Shown in pieces: positions 1-11,119 of a stretch of DNA of 64,000 bases; position 1 is the stretch's first letter; each line of letters starts with the position of its first letter. Position numbers and translations under genes: made by a program. Source of the stretch: Cladorhizidae sp. MBARI D1340-BT2 (Eukaryota; Porifera; Demospongiae; Poecilosclerida; Cladorhizidae); NCBI GenBank assembly GCA_028752905.1, contig JAQNBH010000005.1, positions 1,354,725 through 1,418,724 on the forward strand, given 5' to 3'. Under the pieces are notes generated by a model, which was given only the letters and a program-made list of their open reading frames with translations, was not told the origin of the DNA and did no database searches.

Positions 1-1607
1 TCATTAGTTAGTGGTGATTTCCCGTCATTAGTTAGTGGGGATTTCCCGTCATTAGTTAGTGGTGATTTCCCGTCATTAGTTAGTGGTGATTTCCTGTCAT
101 TAGTTAGTGGTGATTTCCTGTCATTAGTTAGTGGTGATTTCCTGTCATTAGTTAGTGGTGATTTCCCGTCATTAGTTAGTGGTGATTTCCCGTCATTAGT
201 TAGTGGTGATTTCCTGTTTCCCATCATTAGTTAGAGGTGATTTCCTGTCATTAGTTAGTGGTGATTTCCCGTCATTAGTTAGTGGTGATTTCCTGTCATT
301 AGTTAGTGGTGATTTCCCGTCATTAGTTAGTGGTGATTTCCCGTCATTAGTTAGTGGTGATTTCCTGTTTCCCATCATTAGTTAGAGGTGATTTCCTGTC
401 ATTAGTTAGTGGTGATTTCCCGTCATTAGTTAGTGGTGATTTCCTGTCATTAGTTAGTGGTGATTTCCCGTCATTAGTTAGTGGTGATTTCCTGTCATTA
501 GTTAGTGGTGATTTCCTGTCATTAGTTAGTGGTGATTTCCTGTCATTAGTTAGTGGTGATTTCCTGTCATTAGTTAGTGGTGATTTCCGTATTAGTTAGT
601 GATTTCCCATCATTAGTTAGTGGTGATTTCCTGTCATTAGTTAGTGGTGATTTCCTGTCATTAGTTAGTTAGTGGTGATTTCCGTATTAGTTAGTGATTT
701 CCCATCATTAGTTAGTGGTGATTTCCTGTCATTAGTTAGTGGTGATTTCCTGTCATTAGTTAGTTAGTGGTGATTTCCTGTCATTAGTTAGTGGTGATTT
801 CCCATTAGTTAGTGGTGATTTCCTGTCATTAGTTAGTGGTGATTTCCTGTCATTAGTTAGTGGTGATTTCCCGTCATTAGTTAGTGGTGATTTCCTGTCA
901 TTAGTTAGTGGTGATTTCCTGTCATTAGTTAGTGGTGATTTCCTGTCATTAGTTAGTGGTGATTCCCTGTCATTAGTTAGTGGTGATTTCCGTATTAGTT
1001 AGTGATTTCCCATCATTAGTTAGTGGTGATTTCCCGTCATTAGTTAGTGGTGATTTCCTGTCATTAGTTAGTGGTGATTTCCTGTCATTAGTTAGTGGTG
1101 ATTTCCTGTCATTAGTTAGTGGTGATTCCCTGTCATTAGTTAGTGGTGATTTCCGTATTAGTTAGTGATTTCCCATCATTAGTTAGTGGTGATTTCCTGT
1201 CATTAGTTAGTGGTGATTTCCTGTCATTAGTTAGTTAGTGGTGATTTCCTGTCATTAGTTAGTGGTGATTTCCCATTAGTTAGTGGTGATTTCCCGTCAT
1301 TAGTTAGTGGTGATTTCCTGTCATTAGTTAGTGGTGATTTCCTGTCATTAGTTAGTGGTGATTTCCTGTCATTAGTTAGTTAGTGGTGATTTCCTGTCAT
1401 TAGTTAGTGGTGATTTCCCATTAGTTAGTGGTGATTTCCCGTCATTAGTTAGTGGTGATTTCCTGTCATTAGTTAGTGGTGATTTCCTGTCATTAGTTAG
1501 TGGTGATTTCCTGTCATTAGTTAGTGGTGATTTCCTGTCATTAGTTAGTGGTGATTTCCCGTCATTAGTTAGTGGTGATTTCCTGTCATTAGTTAGTGGT
1601 GATTTCC
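1..1607. repeat. 24-bp minisatellite array
   Basis: Head-to-tail copies of a 24-bp unit containing CATTAGTTAGTGGTGATTTC, with C/T variation near the end and occasional shortened or lengthened units (an extra TTAG, or a missing GTCA). It starts before the window. Because 24 is a multiple of three and some frames lack stops, octapeptide-repeat reading frames appear on both strands. There is no unique coding sequence, so I treat them as incidental. Confidence 0.95.
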
Positions 1608-1865
1608 TCTAGTCATGTATTCGGCTCATGGGATGTTTCTGCAATTGGAGTGGAAAAATGTTGACCTCTAATGACCTTTTTAAAATTGTAGGCACATGTC
1701 TATTGTGCCTACCAAATAATCACCCCAGTTGACCACACCCACCTGAACTTGAGCAAGGAATGAGTGCTCGTGGTGGGCAGAGGCTCAGGCTGCACCAGGT
1801 AAGGGATGGAGTCTCCCGCAACACCCTCCTCTGCAAGCAACAATATCATGGATGCATCATTACAA
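1608..1865. other. Unique spacer, nothing recognised
   Basis: Non-repetitive sequence between two arrays. I see no convincing exon, RNA gene or transposon similarity. Confidence 0.5.
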
Positions 1866-1977
1866 CATGAGGGAAGCAACATGAGGGCAGCAACATGAGG
1901 GCAGCAACATGAGGGCAGCAACATGAGGGCAGCAACATGAGGGCAGCAACATGAGGGCTGCAACATGAGGGCAGGCA
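1866..1977. repeat. 14-bp tandem array
   Basis: About eight copies of a 14-bp unit reading GCAACATGAGGGCA. It is immediately followed by the next array. Confidence 0.9.
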
Positions 1978-2306
1978 GCTCAACCAGATGCCCAGCTTGT
2001 GTGTGGAGCTCAACCAGATGCCCAGCTTGTGTGTGGAGCTCAACCAGATGCCCAGCTTGTGTGTGGAGCTCAACCAGATGCCCAGCTTGTGTGTGGAGCT
2101 CAACCAGATGCCCAGCTTGTGTGTAGAGCACAACCAGATGCCCAGCTTGTGTGTGGAGCTCAACCAGATGCCCAGCTTGTGAGTGGAGCTCAACCAGATG
2201 CCCAGCTTGTGAGTGGAGCTCAACCAGATGCCCAGCTTGTGTGTGGAGCTCAACCAGATGCCCAGCTTGTGTGTGGAGCTCAACCAGATGCCCAGCTTGT
2301 GTGTGG
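1976..2306. repeat. 30-bp minisatellite array
   Basis: Eleven near-identical 30-bp units containing CAACCAGATGCCCAGCTTG, with single-base variants such as GTGTGTAGAGC and GTGAGTGG. The period of ten codons gives open frames on both strands (a decapeptide containing TQAGHLVEL on the minus strand), probably fortuitous. Confidence 0.95.
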
Positions 2307-2776
2307 CTGCACAATCAGACGGCCACAGCAAGGGATTGTCAGTGTACAAGAAGAGAAGATCATGCAGACCCCGACAACTTTACAGACATTTTGTTTTTGA
2401 CGTCTTAACACTCTTCGCTTCTATTGACTATTGCAGTCAGCAGCTATCTCTCCTCAGAACACCAACTATTTGGCTTGTATGTTGTGCTGGCTGTCTGAGA
2501 GAGCAGCACTTGAGAGGAGGCAATTGTGTTTCTACCTGGCCAAGCTTGATTGGTCGAGTTTCTACAGCTAAGACAAGCCGCACCTCCATAACATTGAAGG
2601 AATGGAGCAGATGTGTCGTAATAAAACCTCAGCATCCCTGGCCTGACGACAGCTAGTAACTATGCAGGCCTGACGACAGCTAGTAACTATGCAGCCCTTC
2701 AAATTGTTCTCCCGACTTTCTTTCACTAAGACAATGCAATTTCCTTGTCTATGTAAGCACATTCTATTCAAGACAA
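2307..2776. other. Unique sequence with a 27-bp duplication
   Basis: Mostly unique DNA. A 27-bp segment containing CCTGACGACAGCTAGTAAC is directly duplicated at about 2640-2693. No gene recognised. Confidence 0.5.
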
Positions 2777-3112
2777 ATGCCCCATTCAGTAACTTCTACA
2801 GATGAACGTAAAGCAGATAGACAGATGCACAAATACACACTGCAGGTTGGGCCAGTGGCAATACAACTCTCCCACCAGATACACACTGCAGGTTGGGCCA
2901 GTGGCAATACAACTCTCCCACCAGATACACACTGCAGGTTGGGCCAGTGGCAATACAACTCTCCCACCAGATACACACTGCAGGTTGGGCCAGTGGCTCT
3001 CCAACCAGATACACACTGCAGGTTGGGCCAGTGGCAATACAACTCTCCCACCCAACCTCTCCCAGTGAAGGCAGAGCTTTTCTCGCCGTTGATACAAAAT
3101 GAATGCAAGGCA
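2777..3112 (+). CDS. Possible exon carrying a 46-bp array (unrecognised)
   Basis: A frame opens at the ATG at 2777 (MPHSVTSTDERKADRQM) and runs into five 46-bp units that each contain CTGCAG|GTTGGG, a possible acceptor and donor in one motif. If everything between the first and last CAG|GTTGGG were spliced out or absent, the frame would continue through PVAIQLSHPTSPSEG to a stop at 3112. I do not recognise the protein. The unit lacks stops, so a longer unspliced frame is also open and coding status is uncertain. Confidence 0.25.
2836..3055. repeat. 46-bp minisatellite array
   Basis: About five copies of a 46-bp unit including CACTGCAGGTTGGGCCAGTG. One copy is shortened (GTGGCTCTCCAACC). Every copy carries an AGGT. 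Confidence 0.9.
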
Positions 3113-3239
3113 TAGTGTAGCAGCTGCACCAGCCAGGCCTTTATACACCTTGTATTGGTACAGGGGGAGTTGCCTACATGTGCACATGCTCCTTACAGAT
3201 GCTACTGGTGTGAACCAGAAATGTGCATTGGAAACATGC

Positions 3240-3764
3240 CAGAGAGATGAAGGAAAGATGAAGGAGAGATGAAGGAGAGATGAAGGAGAGATGAAGAAGA
3301 GATGAAGGAAAGATGAAGGAGAGATGAAGGAGAGATGAAGAAGAGATGAAGGAGAGATGAAGAAGAGATGAAGAAGAGATGAAGGAGAGATGGAGAGATG
3401 AAGGAGAGATGAAGGAGAGATGAAAGAGAGATGAAGGAGAGATGAAGAAGAGATGAAGGAGAGATGAAGAAGAGATGAAGGAGAGATGAAGAAGAGATGA
3501 AGGAGAGATGAAGAAGAGATGAAGGAGAGATGAAGAGATGAAGGTGAGATGAAGAAGAGATGAAGAAGAGATGAAGAAGAGATGAAGAAGAGATGAAGGA
3601 GAGATGGAGAGATGGAGAGATGAAGGAGAGATGAAGGAGAGATAAAGGAGAGATAAAGGAGAGATGAAGGAGAGATGAAGGAGAGATGAAGAAGAGATGA
3701 AGGAAAGATGAAGGAGAGATGAAGGAGAGATGAAGAAGAGATGAAGGAGAGATGAAAGATGGGA
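3240..3764. repeat. 11-bp purine-rich array
   Basis: Copies of an 11-bp GAGATGAAGGA/GAGATGAAGAA unit, strongly purine-biased on the plus strand. The long minus-strand Ser/Leu/Phe-rich frames are artefacts of the repeat. Confidence 0.93.
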
Positions 3765-3944
3765 AGAAGCACACTACTTAAGGGTAATGTCATCAGGCAG
3801 TACATTCTTGTAGAACCATCAGAGTACTTGAAGGGAAGACATACAGTCACAACAGGAGCTCCAAAGAACCTCACAGATGTAGTTTGCACTCATGATAGTG
3901 TTTGTGTTTGCACATTATATCTTCCCCCATTACCAGCAATTCTC

Positions 3945-4655
3945 TCTCGTACTCACTGGCCCACGAGTAGCTCATGCAAGGTCCCGTACTCAGTGTCCCA
4001 CGAGTAGCTCATGCAAGGTCCCATACTCACTGTCCCACGAGTAGCACATGCAAGGTCCCGTACTCACTGGCCCACGAGTAGCTCATGCAAGGTCCCGTAC
4101 TCACTGGCCCACGAATAGCTCATGCAAGGTCCCATACTCACTGTCCCACGAGTAGCACATGCAAGGTCCCATACTCACTGGCCCACGAGTAGCTCATGCA
4201 AGGTCCCGTACTCACTGGCCCACGAGTAGCTCATGCAAGGTCCCGTACTCACTGGCCCACGAGTAGCACATGCAAGGTCCCATACTCACTGTCCCACGAG
4301 TAGCTCATGCAAGGTCCCATACTCACTGTCCCACGAGTAGCTCATGCAAGGTCCCGTACTCACTGGCCCACGAGTAGCACATGCAAGGTCCCGTACTCAC
4401 TGGCCCATGAGTAGCACATGCAAGGTCCCGTACTCACTGGCCCACGAGTAGCTCATGCAAGGTCCCGTACTCACTGGCCCACGAGTAGCTCATGCAAGGT
4501 CCCGTACTCACTGTCCCACGAGTAGCACATGCAAGGTCTCGTACTCACTGGCCCACGAGTAGCTCATGCAAGGTCCCGTACTCACTGGCCATCGAGGAGC
4601 TCATGCAAGGTCCCGTACTCACTGTCTCTCGAGTGGCAGCACGTGCAAGGGGTTG
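3945..4655. repeat. 37-bp minisatellite array
   Basis: About 19 copies of a 37-bp unit containing CACGAGTAGCTCATGCAAGG and ACTCACTGGCCC, with alternative GCTC/GCAC and GGCCC/GTCCC states. The array decays at its right end. Confidence 0.93.
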
Positions 4656-4767
4656 TGTTTTAACCCTTTCACTGTCCTACGAGCCTACAGACACAAACTC
4701 GGACTTCGTTCACGAAAATATTTTCTAAAAATCATATTATTCAATAGACTGATATAAAATAGTCATA

Positions 4768-5980
4768 GACAGGGTGGCACAGGATGTGCAGCTTTTGTTG
4801 TAGACATAGGGTGACACAGGATGTGCAGCTTTTGTTGTGGACATAGGGTGACACAGGATGTGTAGCTTTTGTTGTAGGCATAGGGTGACACAGGATGTGG
4901 AGCTTTTGTTGTAGACATAGGGTGGCACAGGATGTGCAGCTTTTGTTGTAGGCATAGGGTGGCACAGGATGTGCAGCTTTTGTTGTAGGCATAGGGTGAC
5001 ACAGGATGTGCAGCTTTTGTTGTGGACATAGGGTGACACAGGATGTGCAGCTTTTGTTGTAGGCATAGGGTGGCACAGGATGTGCAGCTTTTGTTGTAGG
5101 CATAGGGTAACACAGGATGTGTAGCTTTTGTTGTGGACATAGGGTGGCACAGGATGTGCAGCTTTTGTTGTGGACATAGGGTGACACAGGATGTGCAGCT
5201 TTTGTTGCAGGCATAGGGTGACACAGGATGTGCAGCTTTTGTTGTGGACATAGGGTGGCACAGGATGTGCAGCTTTTGTTGTAGGCATAGGGTGGCACAG
5301 GATGTGCAGCTTTTGTTGTAGACATAGGGTGGCACAGGATGTGTAGCTTTTGTTGTACGCATAGGGTGGCACAGGATGTGCAGCTTTTGTTGTAGGCATA
5401 GGGTGACACAGGATGTGCAGCTTTTGTTGTGGACATAGGGTGGCACAGGATGTGCAGCTTTTGTTGTAGACATAGGGTGGCACAGGATGTGTAGCTTTTG
5501 TTGTAGGCACAGGGTGACACAGGATGTGCAGCTTTTGTTGTAGGCATAGGGTGGCACAGGATGTGCAGCTTTTGTTGTAGACATAGGTGGCACAGGATGT
5601 GTAGCTTTTGTTGTAGGCATAGGGTGGCAGGATGTGCAGCTTTTGTTGTAGGCATAGGGTGGCATAGGATGTGCAGCTTTTGTTGTAGGCATAGGGTGGC
5701 ACAGGATGTGCAGCTTTTGTTGTAGGCATAGGGTGGCACAGGATGTGCAGCTTTTGTTGTAGGCATAGGGTGGCACAGGATGTGCAGCTTTTGTTGTAGG
5801 CTTAGGGTGACACAGGATGTGCAGCTTTTGTTGTAGGCATAGGGTGACACAGGATGTGCAGCTTTTGTTGCAGACATAGGGTGACACAGGATGTGCAGCT
5901 TTTGTTGTAGGCATAGGGTGATACAGGATGTGGAGCTTTTGTTGTGGACATAGGGTGGCACAGGATGTGCAGCTTTTGTG
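4768..5980. repeat. Second 37-bp minisatellite array
   Basis: About 33 copies of a different 37-bp unit containing CACAGGATGTGCAGCTTTTG and GTAGGCATAGGG. The unit has no stops on the minus strand, so hundreds of open codons (TTKAAHPVPPYAYNK type) appear in all three frames there. No unique protein sequence flanks it. Confidence 0.95.
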
Positions 5981-6055
5981 TGCTTACTGCAATGGAGCTG
6001 ATTCTCATGACAAATTGTATTTGTTAATTCTTGAAAAAAGTTATCGCTAAAGCTA

Positions 6056-6118
6056 TAAAAAACACAAACACACATACATACACACACATACCTACCCACC
6101 CACACACACACACACACT
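6056..6118. repeat. CA-rich microsatellite
   Basis: Imperfect (CA)n / CATA / CCAC tract. Confidence 0.85.
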
Positions 6119-6265
6119 AATGTCAGTGGTCAATTAGTTAATCTTTACTAGCTTGATAGCTTCTAGACCCTCTTGACAAATAGGGTAACATTGCCCAGAG
6201 AGTGGGGAGGGAATGTGCTGTATCTGAAACAACCCTTGTACTGTGTAAATGAAAAATGAAATAGA

Positions 6266-6480
6266 GTACGTTGGGGACTGCATTAATGTCCGAGTACGTT
6301 GGGGACTGCAGTAATGTCCGAGTACGTTGGAGACTGCATTAATGTCCGAGCACATTGGAGACTGCATTAATGTCCGAGCACATTGGGGACTGCAGTAATG
6401 TCCGAGCACATTGGGGACTGCAGTAATGTCCTAGTACATTGGAGACTGCAGTTATGTCTGGGGACTGCAGTAATGTCCTA
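6266..6480. repeat. 28-bp minisatellite array
   Basis: About eight 28-bp units containing GGGGACTGCAGTAATGTCCG, partly truncated at the right end. Confidence 0.88.
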
Positions 6481-6649
6481 GTGAGAATTGATCACTTGGC
6501 TCAGAGAGCTGGCTACTGGAACAGGAAAACCTGAACCGCCACAGCTGGCTCTGAATTATGCTTGAGGGGGCTTCCTTCAAACAGGGGACCAGAGTGCTCT
6601 TCCATAGCTAGTACATGTTGAGGAATTAAGTAGCTATGTTAAAATATAA

Positions 6650-7165
6650 GCTCTGAACCCTGTGCAGCCAGCTCTGAACCGTGTGCAGCCAGCTCTGAAC
6701 CGTGTGCAGCCAGCTCTGAACCGTGTGCAGCCAGCTCTGAACCCTGTGCAGCCAGCTCTGAACCCTGTGTAGCCAGCTCTGAACCCTGTGTAGCCAGCTC
6801 TGAACCCTGTGCAGCCAGCTCTGAACCGTGTGCAGCCAGCTCTGAACCCTGTGCAGCCAGCTCTGAACCGTGTGTAGCCAGCTCTGAACCCTGTGCAGCC
6901 AGCTCTGAACCCTGTGCAGCCAGCTCTGAACCCTGTGCAGCCAGCTCTGATCCCTGTGTAGCCAGCTCTGAACCCTGTGCAGCCAGCTCTGAACCGTGTG
7001 CAGCCAGCTCTGAACCCTGTGCAGCCAGCTCTGAACCCTGTGCAGCCAGCTCTGAACCGTGTGCATCCAGCTTTGAACCCTGTGCAGCCAGCTCTGAACC
7101 GTGTACAGCCAGCTCTGAACCCTGTGCAGCCAGCTCTGAACCGTGTGCAGTCAGATCTGAACTCT
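6650..7165. repeat. 21-bp minisatellite array
   Basis: About 25 units of 21 bp reading like GCAGCCAGCTCTGAACCCTG. The period of seven codons leaves frames open on both strands. On the minus strand the array is preceded by a coding-looking lead (MGVRKFEVILVERKDRED, from 7260). On the plus strand it is followed by about 90 open codons to 7438. Either could be a repeat-protein exon, but I cannot identify one. Confidence 0.92.
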
Positions 7166-7575
7166 TTGCAACCAGTTCTACTTTGTCGTCTTAGTTGCAA
7201 CAAAGTGTCTTCTCGATCTTTTCTCTCCACCAAGATTACTTCAAATTTACGTACACCCATGGTTTACAAACCACTCATAATTTTAACAGGTAAACGTAAG
7301 GAAGATAAGATGCAAAGTGGCAATACTAACTTTCCGATTCAACTCCACGGTGAGTGCTCTCACTTTCCTTGTCAACTATGCATTAAGTCACGTACCACTA
7401 AACTCTGGGAGAGCTTTGGCAGCCAACCGCAGCTCTGAGTTACTTGTGCAGGGAAAGGTCCAGTGAGGGAACAGGGAGGCTAGAGGAGGGGTCTTCCCCC
7501 CTGTACTGACCTAAATTACACATAACACAAGATAGAAGAGGATCTAGGTATGTATATATAGCATATTTAATATGA
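7166..7575. other. Unique spacer between arrays
   Basis: Unique sequence with open frames continuing out of the 21-bp array on both strands. No domain recognised and no clear splice-defined exon. Confidence 0.4.
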
Positions 7576-7582
7576 ACACAGG

Positions 7583-8735
7583 GAGCTTGCTTACTCTGGT
7601 GCATGCAGTGACCAGGTAAAGGACATGCTTACTCTGGTGCATGCAGTGACCAGGTAAAGGGTATGCTTACTCTGGTACATGCAGTGACCAGGTAAAGGAC
7701 ATGCTTACTCTGGTGCATGCAGTGACCAGGTAAAGGACATGCTTACTCTGGTGCATGCAGTGACCAGGTAAAGGACATGCTTACTCTGGTGCATGCAGTG
7801 ACCAGGTAAAGGACATGCTTACTCTGGTGCATGCAGTGACCAGGTAAAGGATGTGCTTATACTCTGGTGCATGCAGTGACCAGGTAAAGGACGTGCTTAC
7901 TCTGGTGCATGCAGTGACCAGGTAAAGGACGTGCTTACTCTGGTGCATGCAGTGACCAGGTAAAGGACGTGCTTACTCTGGTGCATGCAGTGACCAGGTA
8001 AAGGACATGCTTACTCTGGTGCATGCAGTGACCAGGTAAAGGACATGCTTACTCTGGTGCATGCAGTGACCAGGTAAAGGACATGCTTACTCTGGTGCAT
8101 GCAGTGACCAGGTAAAGGACATGCTTACTCTGGTGCATGCAGTGACCAGGTAAAGGACATGCTTACTCTGGTGCATGCAGTGACCAGGTAAAGGACATGC
8201 TTACTCTGGTGCATGCAGTGACCAGGTAAAGGACATGCTTACTCTGGTGCATGCAGTGACCAGGTAAAGGACATGCTTACTCTGGTGCATGCAGTGACCA
8301 GGTAAAGGACATGCTTACTCTGGTGCATGCAGTGACCAGGTAAAGGACATGCTTACTCTGGTGCATGCAGTGACCAGGTAAAGGACATGCTTACTCTGGT
8401 GCATGCAGTGACCAGGTAAAGGATGTGCTTACTCTGGTGCATGCAGTCACCAGGTAAAGGACATGCTTACTCTGGTGCATGCAGTGACCAGGTAAAGGAT
8501 GTGCTTACTCTGGTGCATGCAGTGACCAGGTAAAGGACATGCTTACTCTGGTGCATGCAGTGACCAGGTAAAGGACATGCTTACTCTGGTGCATGCAGTG
8601 ACCAGGTAAAGGACATGCTTACTCTGGTGCATGCAGTGACCAGGTAAAGGACATGCTTACTCTGGTGCATGCAGTAACCAGGTAAAGGTTGACTCACACA
8701 GTGACTAGGTAAAGGGTTTACTTACTCTGATGCAA
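7583..8735. repeat. 38-bp minisatellite with splice-donor-like motif
   Basis: About 30 copies of a 38-bp unit containing GCATGCAGTGACCAGGTAAAG. Each unit holds ACCAG|GTAAAG, close to the consensus major-class 5' splice site. Variants are ACATGC/ACGTGC/ATGTGC before TTACTCTGG. It is related to the array at 19.07-19.69 kb, which shares TGCATGCAGTG and GGTAAAG. Confidence 0.95.
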
Positions 8736-8736
8736 G

Positions 8737-8786
8737 TGAAGCGAGTCCTCGTGGGGAGTTGGATAGAAAACTCGGTATTGCCATGC
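8737..8786 (-). repeat. Dispersed repeat A, copy 1
   Basis: On the minus strand this reads GCAATACCGAGTTTTCTATC followed by a CACGAG...CTTCACTTGC segment. Related copies lie at 19034-19065 and 39946-39990. Next to its GCAATACC end is a short CATAGATACATA-type tract. It looks like the end of an unidentified mobile element. Confidence 0.5.
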
Positions 8787-9135
8787 ATGTTGTATGTATC
8801 TATGTATGTATATATTTAGCTATCGTACATTCATCTGTAAAAAATATGAACAGGCTGCCCGCCTTAAATAATGTGGGTTTACGTAAATTTGGAATGGTCG
8901 TCATAGTCTATATTAAAATTGGCTACACGCATGTGAGAACAGGCTTATGGCTGACAGGAAGGGATGATGGATACAGTGCCTCAGTTCATCAGCATGCTCC
9001 AGCTTCTCTTTCCCCCTCCCGCCACTCAATGCCTCGCATGATTACTAGTATATATATATATATATATAGTACACTGAGCTATACATTATTGATGTCATCA
9101 TATTGCAATGCCAGGATTGTGTTACTAAGCATTGT
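8787..9135. other. Unique DNA with a short TA tract
   Basis: An open plus-strand frame runs from 8759 to 9172, but it starts in dispersed repeat A and ends in dispersed repeat B, so it is probably chance. (TA)n at about 9049-9067. Confidence 0.4.
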
Positions 9136-9136
9136 C

Positions 9137-9212
9137 TCTGATGAAGGCTTGAGCATCTTGTCGAAACGTTGAGAGAGTAAAAATGATTATTGAGAAGGTC
9201 ATTGTAATTGTC
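9137..9212 (+). repeat. Dispersed repeat B, copy 1
   Basis: Contains CTGATGAAGGCTTGAGC, then GTCGAAACGTTGAGAG, then GATTATTGAGAAGGTCATTG. Other copies are at 20326, 57833 and 63440 (minus). The short hairpin between CTGATGA and GAAAC recalls the core layout of hammerhead ribozymes and 3' ends of some retroelements; this is only a resemblance. Confidence 0.6.
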
Positions 9213-9447
9213 TCAACATCCTCCCCATGGAAAGATTCGCTCACCAATTAAAGTAATGCATTGAGTGGTGAATGAAAGCATGATGCATGATGGAGCGAGA
9301 GAGGGAGGGGACATCTTAGCTTGAAATCCTAGTACTGTTAGATGGCATTGCTGAGGCCTTAGTTCTATACCTAGCATAGCTGAAGGTCTAATGCAGTAGT
9401 ATGGATAAGTAACCAAGAATTGATGTGTTCCTCAAAATTCCAAACAG

Positions 9448-10457
9448 GTACATGGTTGAACAACCTGATGCCCTACAACATTATGGGATGGCAGACTCTG
9501 GAACAGAAATGTGCACATGGAGGCTGTGAGAGGGGGTCAACGTACTTGGAAGCAGCTTCCCTTGAAGATGGTAAGCACACTACACTAAAAAGAATGAGCT
9601 CATCATACTGACTCGCAGTGTTTCATTAACAGTTTTGTTCTGCATGGCCTTTGGATGTGAGCAACTGACTTCCTGGTCGGAGGAGGAGAAGCAGCTGTGT
9701 CCTCAGTAGCTGCCATGCTGTCTTACACACATACATCCATACATTTAGTTACAGTATTTTGTTGTACATGTATTGTGTATCAGCAATTGTTCATCACAAC
9801 AGGTTCTGTATAATTATACACTACTACTTATGTTTGCTTCAGGTTATTATGCCTCTTTGTGCATTCAATTCCTTTACGGAATCAGTGATGTCTCAGAGGA
9901 TTCAGAACATATGCCTGCAACACTTGGTGCTTGTCATCAGTAGCCAGCCTGCAACACTTGGTGCTTGTCATCAGTAGCCAGCCTGCAACACTTGGTGCTC
10001 GTCATCAGTAGCCAGCCTGCAACACTTGGTGCTCGTCATCAGTAGTCAGCGTGCAACACTTGGTGCTCATCATCAGTAGCCAGCCTGCAACACTTGGTGC
10101 TCGTCATCAGTGGCCAGCCTGCAACACTTGGTGCTAGGCATCAGTAGCCAGCCTGCAACACTTGGTGCTCGTCATCAGTAGTCAGCCTGCAACACTTGGT
10201 GCTCGTCATCAGTAGCCAGCCTGCAACACTTGGTGCTCGTCATCAGTAGCCAGCCTGCAACACTTGGTGCTCGTCATCAGTAGCCAGCCTGCACTGCCTG
10301 TAAGTGGTGATGCTTCCGATTTTCTTTCGTGCAACTTTTCATGGAATTCTGCTGCCATTTCTGTTAGCAATGGTCAACTGACTGGAGCCCTTTTCTGAAT
10401 GAATTAGAGATATTGAGTGCTTTCAAACTGATCTCCTTGAGCGACACTACAACTTGA
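9448..10457 (+). CDS. Unrecognised spliced gene, 3' part (three exons)
   Basis: Three plus-strand exons join in frame. Exon 1 is 9448-9570 (NNLMPYNIMGWQTLEQKC ... LEAASLEDG), preceded by CAAACAG and followed by GTAAGC. Exon 2 starts at 9843 after TTGCTTCAG; it reads GYYASLCIQFLYGISDVSED and would end at 10299 before GTAAGTGG. Exon 3 is 10368-10457 after TGTTAG and ends in LNELEILSAFKLISLSDTTT then TGA. Phases match (1, then 0). A 34-bp array (9912-10290) sits inside exon 2 just before its donor and adds an in-frame TAG. Without it, CATATGCCTGCA would read straight into CTGCCT|GTAAGT. Upstream exons were not found. I do not recognise the family and no function is inferred. Confidence 0.45.
9912..10290. 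repeat. 34-bp minisatellite array inside an exon
   Basis: About 11 units of 34 bp containing GCCTGCAACACTTGGTGCTC and GTCATCAGTAG. It begins at CCTGCA of the exon and ends at the same CCTGCA just before a GTAAGT donor, as expected if the array grew from the exon sequence itself. Confidence 0.9.
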
Positions 10458-10740
10458 ACACATCCCCTGATTACCAAGGCTGCTTGAAAACTCTCGAACT
10501 TTGGCTTCACTCTATCTGATCTCTGTTATCCTTGTATTTCCAATGCCGTACACTTATGTGAGTCCAGTTCGAGTGGTTCCTTCAGAGGTCTTGCCAAGCG
10601 TAGCTAACTACGACTCAATAAACAAAAACTACACTCGTCCCCTGGCCCTAGGAAACTGATTCAGCTCTCACAATCTCTAGCCCGCCCCACACAACTAAAT
10701 TCTCCTGTTGATGACCATTACTATAATTCAGATGATCTGA
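10458..10740. other. Coding-like but unassigned DNA
   Basis: Short open stretches in different frames (for example VLPSVANYDSINKNYTRP around 10590-10650) with plausible AG/GT neighbours. It could be another exon, 3' UTR, or a decayed element. Nothing recognised. Confidence 0.3.
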
Positions 10741-10952
10741 GTGTTGGGACGACCAAGGTTGGGACGACCAAGGTTGGGACGACCAAGGTTGGGACGACCA
10801 AGGTTGGGACGACCAAGGTTCGGACGACCAAGGTTGGGTTGGGACGACCAAGGTTGGGACGACCAAGGTTGGGACGAACCAAGGTTGGGACGAACCAAGG
10901 TTGGGACGACCAAGGTTGGGACGACCAAGGTTGGGACGACCAAGGTTGGGAT
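10741..10952. repeat. 15-bp tandem array
   Basis: About 14 copies of CCAAGGTTGGGACGA with small indels. The five-codon period keeps frames open on both strands (KVGTT / LGRPN repeats). Confidence 0.92.
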
Positions 10953-11119
10953 ATGCTAGGGTCTTCTGTACTATAGGGGAGACCTTGCAGAAGGAAGTTG
11001 ACACGCTTTGCACTCTTGACACTGTTCTGTGTTCTGTGTGTTCAGACTGCTCTCCACATTAGCACCCCATATTTCATATTTCCTCGATTAGAACCTGCCC
11101 TCGAATAGAACATGCACCA

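Noticed and set aside
4737..6117. Minus-strand frames of 330-458 codons (TTKAAHPVPP repeats)
   Set aside because: Generated by a stop-free 37-bp unit in all three frames; no unique flanking protein sequence.
8759..9172. 137-codon plus-strand gene
   Set aside because: Its ends fall inside two dispersed repeats and the middle has a TA-repeat-encoded IYIYIY; composition is not that of a normal protein.
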